DNA of 64,000 nt from Pyxicephalus adspersus. Taxonomy: Eukaryota > Chordata > Amphibia > Anura > Pyxicephalidae. The position numbers and the translations under genes were made by a program. Below the pieces are notes generated by a model. It saw only the letters and a list, made by a program, of their open reading frames with translations, was not told where the DNA came from and ran no database searches. The DNA lies in the NCBI RefSeq assembly GCF_032062135.1, contig NC_092862.1, positions 43,227,116 through 43,291,115 on the forward strand, in the 5' to 3' direction. Of this stretch, positions 44,045-57,838 are shown piece after piece (within the stretch, counting starts at the first letter, position 1; each line of letters opens with the position of its first letter).

Positions 44045-46385
44045 TGGGTGTGATGTCAGGATAGAATGCTTTTAACACCCAACTCACTGAAACTTATACA
44101 TCCTTTAGTACGTATTTAAACTCTGTATATAAAAGTAAATACCATCCTAAGGCTTAATCTTGCTTCTGCATCCTGCTTAGTTTGATTTCATTGCATATTG
44201 TGAGCTACTCACAGTATGCATTATAAACTATAGCAAGTTAAACAGAGCATGCCCAAATTTCTTGCTTGACAATGTCCATTATCAGCTAACCCAGCTATCA
44301 GTTCATCTGTCACAGAGGAGTATTTCTAATGGGTTTTGTACATCACCCAATCACAGCAGGATCTAGCACACTTATAGTGATTTTTAACTATATGTGACAA
44401 ATATATTAGAGAAGAGAAAATGCTGAATCTACCTTTTCTTGAAGTGAATCTTAGATACATTTACAATCATTTATTCAATGGTGCTGTTTAAATATGTCTA
44501 AAATTGTTTAATGTCCAAAGACACTCAAATAGTTTTACTAACATTGCCGATTGCACAAATAGCCAAAAGGATATCTTGATGTTGGCATTAGTTTTTAAAT
44601 GTCATGTTTTGCAGTGTTCTAAGTCACTTGCCAAACAGCACCATGGGATCAGAACTGGACCTGATTCTAAAGTTAGCCACTAACATATTTTCAAAGAGTT
44701 TTTTCAAATATATACAACTTTATAATTATAAATTAACATTTTTAGGATTAAATATGGATGGACAGAAAATAGGTTTTCCAAACATAAACATACATGAAAT
44801 TAAAATGTACAAATTGTTAAATCAGTATAAGCAAGTAAAATTTACTTGCACAAATATGTAATTAATAATTAATTTAGTTTACATAATAACTTAATTTCTA
44901 TTAATGAAGCTTTATCTTGGTTCTAGATATTATTGATTCTCACACTGCTATGCTCTAAATCTCACCACTAGAGGGCAATAATCTGTCAAAAAAGACATTA
45001 ATGCATGATACTTCTACCACCTTCTAGCAAATAAAACTCTGTTGAGGTTGGCATTATTTAATTTGCAGACTTTAGCTGTTAAGTATATTACATTAGATTG
45101 AATTAGTATAATTGTTGAAGGTTATAATGTATTTTATAATGAAATCGAATTAATGAAAGTAAGTGCCTAAACAGCCAGAATTTGGAATCTAAAGTGAGAT
45201 ACAGTTACTAGTGGTCTAGGAAGAAAGAAGAAAGCGGAAGAATTTTAAAGGCTAACAAAAGACATAATTGAATGCTTTAGGTTTTGATCAGGGAGGGGTT
45301 TAGAACCCGTAATAGATTTGTATTGCTGTCTGCAGCTCCACTGTAGAGATGTTAGTAACACTATGGGACACTGGGGCAATTCAAAAAATATTTACTTCCT
45401 AACAAAAAATAAATAAAAATAATAAAATTTACAAATAACAAAAAAATGTGTTGTTAAGATAATAAAACATAAAACATAAAAACCTTTAAATACCACCCCT
45501 TCCCTAAACCAAAGATCCCACAGAATATTGTAAAAAAGGATGAACAACAAGGTAGAACCAGAAATACTAGAAGGATATTAGTATAGGATTACCCCTACTA
45601 CTATACCTGGGTCCACATGTAAAATATGGTGAATAATGTAAAATACCAAATAAATGAATAAGCCACCTATAAAATAAATATACACATGTAAGAAATTAAT
45701 CTACAATCCAAATGCACCAACAAACAGTTAAAATGTACCAAAATGTCCTTTTTTTAGATAAAAGTTAATACTTTGTTCTCCCCTGCAGCCTGATTAGGTA
45801 CATAACTTTACTTTTTTCCTCAAATATTCCCACTACATAATATAGCAGGGAAGAACATACAAAAACTTATCCAAAGATATCCAAAGTTCAGGCACACTTT
45901 ACCACATCACTCATAATGGCAAAGTGAGAAATAGGTAGAGAATGACATAAATAGAAAATGGCCTGCATACCAGTTGGGATGGCGGTGACAGCACAAAACG
46001 CAAGAACATGAAACATGCAGTAGAGTCATAATCCAAATAGAGTTCTGCTGCAATCTGACATATTGAACCCATTACAAAACAAGTCTGAAAAAAATGTACT
46101 GCTCTTTTAAAGGTGGTATGGGAGAACTGTGGCACTGTCATTAATAATCTTTTAAAATGCTAATTTAATTTGATTTTTACTAGATTTTAGTCATACACCC
46201 AGAGCAAGCATACAGAACATGTAGAAATGCAGTTGTGTAGTAGGTAGCATGGGCATAAAAGCACAACAAAACAAAATAAACTAAAGACTTTTCCAGCTTT
46301 GAATAAATGTTTTGTAAGCAAGGGCTCTTTTTATATTGTAATTGTAATGTATACTATAAGGCTTTAAATTCTTTATTGTGCGTGT
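44045..46385. other. No recognised gene
   Basis: AT-rich DNA. A CTCF-like word at 44,965-44,977 is listed separately. A-rich low-complexity DNA at 45,400-45,475. Confidence 0.4.
44965..44977 (+). promoter_or_regulatory. CTCF-type motif
   Basis: CCACTAGAGGGCA fits the published CTCF core CCASYAGRKGGCR at every position. One short match in 64 kb could be chance, and no binding data are available here. Confidence 0.3.
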
Positions 46386-46390
46386 GCCTA

Positions 46391-46999
46391 TTAACCTCCC
46401 CAGCGGTAACCCAGAGTGTGACTCGGGGTAGAAAAAAGTTGCTAAAAGCGGTAACCCCGAGTCATACTCGAGGTAGGTAAACCTATAGGAGGTAATAGTA
46501 AATACACCGCTTACCTGGACTGCCGGTGTCCCGCGTCATCCATCGCTGCGATCTCCGTCTTCTTCTCTCTTCCCCCGGCCGGCTTCTGCACCCGATGAGT
46601 CACCCGGTGACGTCAGTGCGTGTGTACATTGCCGGCGGGCGGGGCGGGAAATTCAAAATCCATTTGTATTGCATTCAATAGAAAATAACTGTATTGAATT
46701 CAATACATTTGATTTATATGTGTAAAAGCAGTACATTGTTTTCAAGAACATTTATTTTACAGTAAATATATTAGTATAAGTATATTATGTATTTTTTTTT
46801 AATTTAAAAAAATTAAACATTTTTTTTAAATACATAGTTTTTTTAATTTATTCAATGTATTATTTTTACATGATTTTGTGTTTCAAACTTTATTATACTC
46901 ATATTATTATATTATTCTGTAAAATAAATTTTCATGAAAAACTATGTACTGCTTTTAGACATATAAAACCGGAAAGAAATGTACCGCTAGGGAGGTTAA
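46391..46999. mobile_element. Complete TTAA-flanked non-autonomous element (piggyBac-like)
   Basis: TTAA at 46,391-46,394 and 46,996-46,999 flank inverted ends CCTCCCCAGCGGTA and TACCGCTAGGGAGG. Subterminal copies of GCGGTAACCC.GAGT..GACTCG.GG recur twice at the left end (46,404 and 46,449), probably transposase binding sites. The inside has a CpG-rich block (46,510-46,645) and then A/T-rich DNA. It is the intact relative of the element nested at 38,614-39,203. About 600 bp with no transposase. A TTAA target is also used by Kolobok elements, so piggyBac is the likelier choice, not certain. Confidence 0.82.
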
Positions 47000-47004
47000 T
47001 AAAA

Positions 47005-50000
47005 CATATGGGCCTCCACACATCTTATGGAGTAATTGAATATACATATAGGGATCCATTAGAAATAAAAGGAAGACCCTAATGCAACAGTGTGTGTCTA
47101 ATACATAATAACATGTATGTATAGCTTTGAAGACTTTTGCCTTCTGCAAAGTAACAAAATTAATTTATGGATTTTTAAACAGTTCATAGAAACAGAAAGG
47201 CAACCTTATCTTTTTCATCAGGCAAAATAAGGAAATATACTTGTAAAAATGGCACATACACCTTTGCACATTTGTAGAATATGAGCATGCTTGTCTGTGT
47301 AGTGATCAGGGCAGAGGCTGGGAGTTATACAAATGCAAAGGATGTTGATCACTTATCTGAGGTATATAGTACGTTCAGTAAAAATACATTAGGTAAATAG
47401 CCTTTACTGCTTTTACTGCTTTAGTAAAACACTACGGTACCCCTGTTTATTGAGAGACCAAGGTAACTGTAATCACTGATGTTTATGGATAGGTTCACTG
47501 GTTTACTGTGGGGAGAATAGATAAGTATAGATATAGTTGATGGTCAAGTTTAAAGGTTTCATTCCATCAGTAAAAATCCAGGTATCCTTAAAAGTGCATC
47601 AGGTGGTTCTGTTTATTAAAATGTATAAATATGATATTATTAAATTGATTTTTTCCCAATAATGATAATTAAATGTGTATATACCAGTACATTTTTAAAA
47701 ATAGATTAATCACACATGTGCCATAATTGATAGGTTAAACACCTGTTCTAATAAACAGAAATCTTTCCATGCACATGGTGATTTACTCGGAATAGTTTTG
47801 CATTAAAAGCCTGCGTTGTGCTATAAATAACACATTACCTGGCATAGAGAGGGACCAAGAAAGGGTGCCAGATAATCTTAATGACAGCAGTGAGTTATCC
47901 CTAGGAGGCATAGGGAGGTAAACTGAGAGTCCCGGCAAAGAGATTATACTGTTGCCTTTACTGCTTGTGCCAAGACCACGAGCAATCAGTTCTATTGCAG
48001 CCTTGTTTACTGTAAAACTTCAAATTTCATTTAGCTTCATTGTGATGTGCATCTACACTGAACAAAGAATAGCTTTGTGTTTGCTCATTCAAGCCTTAAA
48101 ATAAAATATGTGTTACTACTTAATGGTAACAACAAGTTTGCAAAAGCAGATTTTCTATGTAACTTATGACTGCACATTATTAGGAGTTTGTCAAGCAAAA
48201 CGCAAGCAAATCCTTGAGTCGAAGTAAACTAGAAAGAATTTATTTACAGTATATTCTTGTATACAAGGCATTGCCAGCTCAGCATACTTGAATCTGTGCC
48301 CTGATCTCCCACTGTTCTTTTGCTAGAAGGAGATTGCCATACTTTATGTTTCCACATTTTGCCATTGCTCTGTAGTTGCTTAATTCAAAAAAAGAATTCC
48401 ATTATTATGCCAATAAAAAAAAAAAAAAACATTGTAACTATAGGCAAGAGGAGCACTGGGACTGGGGTTGCCAACTACCTCCTTATCTCTTTAAAACCAA
48501 ATATACACAAATTACTCATGTCCTTTGGCTAATTACATATAGCTAAGGTTTTGATAAATGACCCTAATCAAAGACCATGTCACACTTCTAAACCTACCCA
48601 CAGCAACAACTTACAAGCAACCAGATTACTTAGTGTTAGAGATTAAGCAATATTTTGTTCAAATAGGTATGGACACCATGGGAGCGGGTAAGTGTTCACC
48701 CTAAGAATTCTGATGCTGGTAACTCACTGTCAGGGTGATGTGGACTTAATTACCCTAATAGGTTAAAGAATGTGTTTTAATTGATATATGTTTGGCTTAA
48801 ATGGATAAGGTAGCATCTCTATTAGATAGGTTTGCCTTCTTGATTCAGTTCCTACCAGGTCCCACATGTTCATTGGCTTAATGCTTATCTTTTGTTAAAA
48901 GAATATACACTAATTACTGATATAACACAGTAGTCAAGATACAGGTCATTCTTGGTCTACTTCCTTCTGATCCATAACATGGAAGAGACAAGATTGCTCA
49001 TGTCGCCTGCTACTGGTGTAATAACTACCCATTGGCTGCCAAAAGTGGTAATTATATGGCCTTTAAGGGCCTAGAATGACCCCCCCCAATAAAAACACGC
49101 ACAAGCCTACCTTCCACCTCCCCCCTAACAAATTGCTGTGTGTCTATGTGACATGGACATCCTAAGAAAGAACCCACTTTAAAACATACAATAGATCCTC
49201 TGTTCTTACTGATTGAAAGAGGCATGACATCATTACAAAAGGAGTGCCACTGACCAGCTGGTAAATGGCCCCTCCAGCCCTGGATCACTGATGCCCTGCT
49301 CTGGAAAACAGCACTGACAAATGGCAGGGACAGGGAAATTAGATGAGTATATCTGGCTTCAACACAAAATCCTAAAGGATGGGTGGGCAAAATTAAATTT
49401 TTGTCTAGAGATCAGCTGATTAGAAGGGACATGGGGGCAATCGGATTTTCACAGAAATTAGTTTTACATTTACAAAATGCAAACGTTTTCTTTGTGTACT
49501 CCAAAGTTCTTCCTTTATTCATTATAAAACAAAGGCATACTACCTGATACCTGCATGTACATTTCACATATTATACGATGCACTGGTTAAAAATAATACA
49601 AGCAGTATATTGTTCATTATAATACATAATCTTTTTACAGTTTATTTATTCAAAGTCTCAATGATTACCAATAATTCATTGTATTAAGAATCTAATAATT
49701 TATATATCCAATTATTATACATTTTTAGAGAAGACATTCCCACTGGTCTCTTTTCATCATTTTACTCTAACACTTGCCCACGTTATCCATGTAAGTAGAA
49801 TACAGATAATATAAAGTATACCAAAAATATAAGCCATAATAAAAAAGCATAAACCCTACTTCTACTGTCATAGATAATTAAAATTTTTGCTTGCGTTCTT
49901 CCCAGCACGAGGGAGTTAATGCTTGTTGACTAGACCTGCAGACCCTCAAAATAATAACTTAATGCAGGACTTAAAAGTCAACCTATGAATTAACTACAGA

Positions 50001-52610
50001 GGCATGCTGAGCTATAATAGAAGTCTACAATTCTAAAGCCTGCAGACACAATAAAAAGAGATTACAATCTGATATTAGAGAATAGGTTATACCTGTGGTA
50101 GATCTGATGCAATCACTTTTTTGTTTGAATGTGAGACAATTTATCTGTCCAGAATTATGAATTATAAAGCGTGTTTTCTATAGGTGTCCTATAGCTTATA
50201 TAACTTCTTTCAGGGGGAAGACTTGATTATTAATAACAAGGTAAAATTTAAGACAAAGGGTGACATTTTGTTTAAACCGCAGATTTTTTTAGGGGGATCG
50301 ATATTTCAGTTCAGATTTGGATACTGGGGGTTATAAACAGAAACTGCATTTATTTGCAATGAACACCCTTGCTACAACCTCTTTCTCTAAGGTATTTGTA
50401 CTTCTCTTCATTAATGACTGTCTTTCAACTCAGTGACACGTATGTTTCACCATTTTCTTCTTTTCCAGTTACAGAACTAATATTCTTTTTCAAAGGCTCA
50501 TTACCACAAAGCTAAAGGTTCAGGGCAATTTATAGGTAGTCATTACCTGTGTCAGATTCCGAAATACAACTGTTCAGATACTTATGCAATGAAGAAATAG
50601 ATATTGTAAAGAAACAATAGGAGTATTTCTATTTCCTCAGAGCAAAAAACAGAATTTCACGTCAACAAGAATAAAACAATTTGGAAATGTATTTGTTTAT
50701 ATCTAATATCATAGAATTCTGTACTTTAAAGAGAACATGACTATGTATGAAAAACCCATGCATATAATCCCGTACCTTGCAGATCCTTTATTATCACAAT
50801 TATTCAATCATTACAAACAGGTAATTCTGTAATGCTGTTGCCCTTAGCACTGGCCCACCAGTGGCTAAATGGTAAATACAACCATGCAGCCTACCAAGTT
50901 TCAGTTTGAGGTTAGTAGATAAAGTAAAAAAAATTGGTATTACTGCTTTTATTAGGGTTCCATTATGGCCCCAGAAACATTTAATGAATAGTGACAGTAA
51001 AACCATTTTCTGCTTATTCAGAATATATTGCTTATTTTCTTTGCATTGTATTACTGTCAGGAACATGCAGCACAGTCAAAACCCCCACTGGTAGTACTGT
51101 GCTTCTAGGACAGGAATTGTGCAGTCACCAGTGGATTTTAACCAGTATATCACTTGTGAGACTATATACCCTGGACCTGTTATTTGTGCATAATTAGTTT
51201 TCCAAGTTTTTTGCGTGTTCACTGGGACATGTATACGTTGTTGTCTTTTTCTTGACTGCTAAGTCAGTCAGAAGATGAGATTTTTCCTGCAATATAGAAT
51301 TAGGTGCAGAAAGAGTAGGTCTGGAATGACTATACGGGGACTAGAAGAGCCAACAACTTTCTAGATGGTATGACATTGTTCATTGGTATTATATCACAAA
51401 TAATGCATCCAATCTGTCTTTTGACAGGGAGAAGATTAGGGCAGCTGAGCAAGTAGTTTTAAGTAAAGGAGATTGAGTTTATGAATTTAGCCCCAATTGC
51501 ACTTCTAACTGATGGTTCTGAGGAAGGTACGCTACTTACCTAACCTTTGGCCCTGCTACTATATATTTCCTGTGTCAGCATAAAAATCGTGACATATGCT
51601 ATGACATAGGTTACATAAGTGAAGATCAGGAGATTACAGAATATGATAAATCTTGGTAAAGTTTCACAAAACTGTAGTAAGCTTTTGGGTTTTAACCTCT
51701 GGTTTTTATCAGTATGTAAAATGAAAATGTTTTTTAATGCAATAGGTCAAATTTTAAAGGCTTTTGACCAATTAAGTGTCAAATATTTTACCATTTTTCC
51801 ATATGTATATATATTTGCCAACAAATATAAAATGGAATTTGATGCCACCCTGATTTTATGTTTATTACAAACAAATGATAAATCTCAATCAGATCAATTA
51901 GCAACCAACCGTGTGTATAAGTATTAGTTTCCCAATGTTGGCTGGATTGTAAATCCATCACATCATATTTATATGCACCTTTATCATGTATGGCATACGT
52001 TACATAGAGATTGGTTTGTTGTGATTCTGAAACCTGATTGGGGTTAAAGCAGTTTAGATGTAAATAAAAGTTGATTTGTTAGCTACATAGCCATGCGAAT
52101 TGTCCCAGGAAATAATATTTGAAAATTGGAATTCATAAATCCCAGTGTTGAATTTTTATTATGTTTATCCATAAATGAGTGGAATAAACAGGGTTGCTCC
52201 AAACAGCCTGTCCATTTCATGCATGCCAGTTAAAATAAATCTCGCCAACTATACTAAGTCTATTGCCAGGCCTGAAAGGCAAAAGAATGACATTACAAAT
52301 GCAAGCATTAAATTGTAAAGGCACTATTTTGGGGAATAATAAGCCAGAAAAACATTACAGAAAGCATAAAAAAAAATCATGATATCTGTGAAACATCATG
52401 AACAATATATTGAGTTTTTATTTAGTACATGTTTATATCATGTAAACTATAACAAAAATGCAGCAGTACAATAGGTACATATAAGTAGTGTATATAAACA
52501 CACACTCCTCTTCCTTCTTCCTCTCTGTCTGACCCCACAATGCCCTTGCACACTCCCAACTTGGCTATGGCAGACAGATAATGTAAGGAAAGTTTTACTG
52601 CTTCATTTAT
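47005..52610. other. No recognised feature
   Basis: Long AT-rich stretch. Frames of 62-112 codons (49,052-49,390, 50,800-51,066, 51,619-51,927) show no motif. The segment 49,070-49,390 has a less A/T-biased composition and could be an old repeat. Confidence 0.4.
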
Positions 52611-52704
52611 TTAATATTTATTTATTTATATGTATTTATATAGCAAAAACATTTTACACAGATATGTACACAATTTCACAAACAGATAAGTAATTTCACA
52701 ATCA

Positions 52705-53070
52705 AAATGTTTGAGGGAGGTCTGGATTGTGATTGTGTATATGGTGTCGGTCTGTTTGTGCATATGTTTATGCATATTATTCAGTGTTGAGTGTGTATAT
52801 ATGTGTAATATGCACACTGTTTGTATGTTTATGTGTAATGTGCAGATTGTGTGTCATATCAAGCCTGTGTGTAGTGTGCACATTGTATGGATGTTTTCCT
52901 GTAATGTAAAGATTGTACACTTGTTTATAATGTGTAGATTGTGCAAATGGTGTGTTTGTGTAATCTACAGATTATGTATATATGTGTGTGTAATGTGCTG
53001 ACTGTAAGTATATTTGTGTCTGCAGTGCAGAGCTATGTGCATCTTTGTGTGTCGTAAAAATATAAATGTT
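52705..53070. repeat. Degenerate TG-rich minisatellite, period about 31 bp
   Basis: The core TAATGTGCAGAT and variants occur near 52,806, 52,837, 52,874, 52,906, 52,929, 52,962 and 52,991, each followed by a TGTGTGTATGTTTGTGT-like phrase. The array keeps a 96-codon plus-strand frame open (52,711-53,001). Its many Cys, Val and Ile codons simply reflect TGT/GTG/ATT content. Confidence 0.7.
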
Positions 53071-53158
53071 TGTGTGTGTACTTAATTTGGCAAGTGTTTT
53101 ATTTAAAACAATGTTAATAAATGTCAAAACTAAAAAAGACCTACTCACACTATTGCAT

Positions 53159-54004
53159 ACTATTATTATTATTATTATTATTAATAAACAGGATTTATAT
53201 AGCGCCAACATATTATGCAGCACTGTACATTAAATAGGGGTTGCAAATGACAGACTAATACAGACAGTGATACAGGTGGAGGAGAGGACCCTGCCCCGAA
53301 GAGCTTACAATCTAGGAGGTGGAGGAATTAACACACAATATGAGGGGAGATATGTAGTGGTGGGAAGAAGTCACGGTTTCAGAACACAGAAGAAGATGGG
53401 TAGGCAAGTTTGTAAAAATAGGTTTTGAGTGCTCTTTTAAATGAGCAGAAAGTAGAAGCAAGCTGAATAGAACAAGAAAGACCATTCCAGAGAGTTAGGG
53501 CAGCTCTAGAAAAGTCTTGGAGCCGTGTATGTAATGAGGTTTTAAGTGAAGAAGTCATTAGTAGGTCATTGGAGGAGCTGAGAGAGCAGCAGGGGGAGTC
53601 TTTTTTTACCAGGTCAGAAAGGTAAGTTGGACAAGAACTGTGGAGCGATTTGAAGACAAAGCACAGGAGCTTGAATTTGATTCAAAGGTGGAATGGAAGC
53701 CAATGAAGAGAACTACAAAGAGATGCAGCGGAAGAGGAGTGGTGGGAAGGATGGATAAGTCTGGCTGCAGCGTTCATAGTAGATTGTAGAGGAGAGAGTT
53801 GGGTTAGTGGAATACCAGAGAGGAGGATGTTACAGTAGTCCAGACGAGAGATGATAGGAGCATGTACAAGGAGTTTGGTGGTCTCTGGGAGCAGGTAGGG
53901 GGGGATTTTGGAGATGTTGCGCAGGTTAAAGTGACAGAACCTGGAAATGTTTTGAATATGGGGGGTAAAGTAGAAGGCGGAATCAAAAGTGACACCAAGA
54001 CAAC
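53159..54004 (-). mobile_element. 5'-truncated L2-type LINE with (ATT)n tail
   Basis: The minus strand runs from reverse-transcriptase C-terminal coding (starting near 54,003) to an untranslated tail ending in GCGCTATATAAATCCTG and an ATT run (53,159-53,186). L2 insertions typically end in such triplet tails. The element is truncated at its 5' side, as LINEs often are. Tail-only fragments of related elements lie at 7.93, 10.56 and 31.26 kb. Confidence 0.88.
53440..54003 (-). pseudogene. L2 reverse-transcriptase C-terminal region
   Basis: From about 54,000 the minus strand reads LGVTFDSAFYFTPHI, then NLRNISKI, LVHAPIISRLDYCNILLSG (SRLDYCN at about 53,829-53,849), SPLQSTMNAAARLI, and SSLHWLPFHL before a stop at about 53,685. 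After a stop the same frame continues IKFKLLCFVFKSLH.SCPTYLSDLV, and a shifted frame gives SRAALTLWNGLS near 53,500. These are the standard L2/CR1 C-terminal landmarks. The catalytic palm motifs are not included because the copy starts downstream of them. Confidence 0.88.
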
Positions 54005-54034
54005 CTCCCTAGTGTTACCCAATACACTGAAACA

Positions 54035-54082
54035 GTGTACACTGATACACTGATACACTGATACACTATACACTGATACACT
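54035..54082. repeat. (TACACTGA)n microsatellite
   Basis: Five near-perfect 8-bp units immediately upstream of the L2 fragment, with one unit shortened by a base. Confidence 0.9.
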
Positions 54083-54084
54083 TA

Positions 54085-57000
54085 TGCCCAATAACTGAAG
54101 CCCCATCCCCTCTGTTACCATCATTATGCCTGCACACTTTCACCTGGTCCTCACAACTATACCTTCTCCCCTAACAATACTGCATTTATAGCCCCCTTCC
54201 CTTAACAACACACATTTTCCCTTCCTCTCACAACTGCACCTTCTCCCTCCACACCTGCACGAAACATAGGTTCCCAAAATCACCAACATGCTAACATCAT
54301 CACTTCCACCACATCACAGATTCATGTCACCCCACATTTGCTCAAAGTGTCTATCATAACTCTACATAGCTACTACCCCACCCCCAACAACAAAAAAATA
54401 CCTTACATAGGGTCATGGGGAACATTGGGAATATTTTTCATCTGATCAATCTAACAACAAAGTTTGCAGGAATAATTAGTTATTGCTTAAAAGAACAACA
54501 ACTACGTTTTGTTTTTTGTTTTTGGTGTAGAAACTACTAGTTTACTTTCTCTGTTCTAAACACCGTGTCGTCATCAACAGAATGCAGACCGTAATAAGAC
54601 CATAATGCAGACTCGTTTTATTATGAACTGAAGCCAATCTGAACAGAAGTTATGGAATGTATGAGTCACAATAATAATAATAACTGTTATTGTACTAAGA
54701 GACAATATCTTTGATTTGCCAAAAATGATCTCTTCACTCCCTTGGAGACCGCCCTGACCCCTTTATCATTTACATATTTATGGACTATAAATATCGGGCC
54801 CTCCACTCTTACCTTTACAATGCCTGATTTCAACAACCTTTGCATGTTCTAATGTTCACATAGCACTACTGTTAAAAAAGGACAAAAATAATAGGTTTTG
54901 GTTTATGACACTTCACAGGATTTACCAAAACTTTTGTGAATTGTAAAGTGCAGATTGACACAATCCCTAATATTTAGTATATTAGTATAATTAATGTACC
55001 ATGTGAAAAGGTGATTCATACAATTTCTATCTACAAGATGTGTGTGCAGTACATTGTGTATTGTTGTCATATTAAGCCCAATATTTTCAGTTGCCATTAA
55101 AGACACGGGTCTCTGAAATAATTGCAGACTAAATACAAGAATATACTTGAACATATTGTTTTTGTCACAATAATATTCTTTCTCAGTGTATTTATATATG
55201 TAATTCATGTAAGTGTCAATTAAGTGCAGCTCTCTTATCCACTTTGTGCAGGCGGCATTGTAGTTCTTTCCATTGTTACTATGGTTACTGATGAAGCACA
55301 TTGCAGTAAAACGATGTTGCTAAATGTTTGAACAGTAAATAATTAAACAATGATAGGCATATAAAACAGCTATTTTTGAACATTCTTGCTTTCTCTCATG
55401 CATTTAAAACTGAATTATAAACATATTTTATAGTTTCTATTATAAACAGTGTATATATATATGTATTTGCACAATAATAATTTTCAAGTATTTGGGGAAC
55501 CTCATATGCTCATTGCAAAATATTTTACAAAATATTTGTCTTCAAATCATTCAGGTTTTTTAACTAAAAGAAAAAATGAATGAGAACAATTTTAAGTCTC
55601 ATTGCATCTCTGAGAGTTCCTCAGACCCAAATGCTGGTTAATCAGTAACAAAGATGAAATAGTAACTCATCCTTTTCTTATTGACAAATACTTTATGTAC
55701 CATTTTAAATTTACTAAACACATCATTACTGCATTAATATTTTTATTTCCCAGTAGTTTATGTAGGCATGTAAAATAAGGATTCTGAATCAAAGTAGACA
55801 TGTTAATAGCTAAACATTGCTTTTGAAATCGTAATGTGAAGATTATTTTTTTACCACCTTTAAGTCTAGTTACCTTGCAGCATACTTTATGGTCACTATG
55901 TACACAGTCTAAAGCACTTATTTAAAACACACTTAGCATTGCAGTAATTGTCAAATAAATAGTAGAACCCCACATATAGGTGATCAGCAGGGATCCAGGA
56001 TGTAAATTTACAATTTGCCTAATCATGATACATATTTTTGGCTGCTCAGAGAGTCAGCATGCCAGCCAATTAGTGTTTTAGGGGAAGAGGGCATCAATTT
56101 TTCTTTAAGTTTTCTACAGTAAACTAAGTAAACTGGAATTCAACTCAGAATGTGCCAATTATTTTAATTGACATTGGTGTAATTTTGGTGATTCTCATAA
56201 AAATTTATTTTTTTAAATATGTAGTATTCATTAAGGTTTTCCATTTAAATTGTTTAAAATAATTTGTTTAAAATGTTTCCATTCTCTAATTCTCATTAGC
56301 ACTCAATAATTTCGAAATGCTTCCTAAACTGAACTGCTGCTGTGCCTGATCACCCCTACCTAGTACCACACATGATCTTTATTATTCACAACAGTCACAA
56401 TTACTAAATAATTTTTTGGCTGCAAACTAATTAGTAATTCCACTCACTCCTGTTTGTCATAACAGTGTTACCAGAGCCTTTATTGCTAGGCTAGCAGGTG
56501 TTAGGCTGTGTTAAGGCCTTTAAGTGGACAAAGTACGATTATAGCTGCAATTTTTATATGTTGCAATTAAATAATCACTTATCAACAATCATCACATTAG
56601 ACGCACTTGTTTCTAGTGGCTGACTAGTAGTTAAATCTGTCAGTAGGAAAAGATAAAAATAGCTTGTGTAACCAAAGACATAGTAATGTAGATGGATTTG
56701 TAGTCCATAGAGCTCCCAGTAGAAGATATAGTTCCCAGTGTATATCGAACAGTATATGGGATATGTTTTCCATCTGACATATGCGGGTGAAGGCAGGATG
56801 TTCAGGCCCATGGATCCCTGCAGTTAGCATCTTGCCTACCTCTCAGTGCCCTGCACTGCTGCTGCTTGCACATTTACCCCGGGCAGCAGTAAGTGGTATT
56901 TAACTGTCACGCTCACTGCCAAGTGTTTCAGTAATGTGAGGAAGTAACAACAACAAGCACCACAACCTCAACACCAGTCTGAACATAGGCAAAGGCAAAC

Positions 57001-57830
57001 CTTGCAGTTAATGAACAAAGTCTTTCAAGGCTGATGCTGCCTCTAGGCTTACCTGAAACAGTGGATCTAACCCTGATTGGTTGAAGCACGTCTTAGAATT
57101 TTGAATCTAGTGGAGACTTCTAATTTATTAATGCATGCTTTCTTCCAGTGTGCACTACCGGTAGTAGCTGTGTGTACTGAACTGGGTACTGACTAAGGAT
57201 CTCTGTGCTCATGTCCTATCTTTAACACTGCTGCTGACTTAACTGGTCCCCATGTCTGATGAGGTAGAGTTTGGTTACAATGGTCTTCTGGCTTCCTGCA
57301 CCACTTCTGCAGCACAATTCAGCAGTATGCTACAGAGAAAAGGCATAACATAACAACACTAAAAAACAAATCAATCAAAACAAATGCTAATACATTTTTA
57401 ACATTACATGTCCTTATTACATTTACAATGCCTTCATCTGCTTTCTTCTATAGGATGAAGATACCATTGTTCTTGTATTATTCAGGGTAAACATCCATTT
57501 CCTAGATCAAGATACTGATGCAAAAACATCCTAAATAAAAAAAATCTCTGAACTTTTCCCCACACTCTCACCTAAGCTATTATTTTGTTGCTGATTTCAT
57601 GTTTATTTCTATTTTTCCAACTATAACCACTAAAGGTTTTTTTTTGGCCATGGACTTGGCATTTTATGCATTTTAACACCAGTAAACATCCGTACTTTAT
57701 ACTACACTCAAACCCAAGTCATCATCTGCAATTAAACCCACATCAGTAGCAACATTTATCCTTATCATCTGTGTCATACCTATCTGTGACAACATCTCCA
57801 CCTCACTTTTGACAATATTTTACACCTGTT
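54085..57830. other. No recognised gene
   Basis: 54,090-54,390 is pyrimidine-rich (CTTCTCCC, CCCCTTCCC). The rest is AT-rich. A 132-codon minus-strand frame (54,903-55,301) has the A/T-driven composition of its surroundings. 56,890-57,310 is less AT-rich with a CCAAT-type box and could be an old LTR, not confirmed. Confidence 0.35.
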
Positions 57831-57838
57831 ATATACCC

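Noticed and set aside
52711..53001. Cys-rich 96-codon frame suggestive of a small secreted protein
   Set aside because: Cys codons follow from the TGT/GTG-rich tandem repeat. There is no signal-peptide logic or fixed Cys spacing beyond the repeat period.
55275..55288. RFX-like half-palindrome GTTACTATGGTTAC
   Set aside because: One arm departs from the consensus and there is no supporting context.
54903..55301. 132-codon minus-strand frame, one of the longest in the window
   Set aside because: It is rich in Ile, Asn, Tyr, Lys and His as expected from the local A/T composition, with no domain, acceptor or conserved-looking core.
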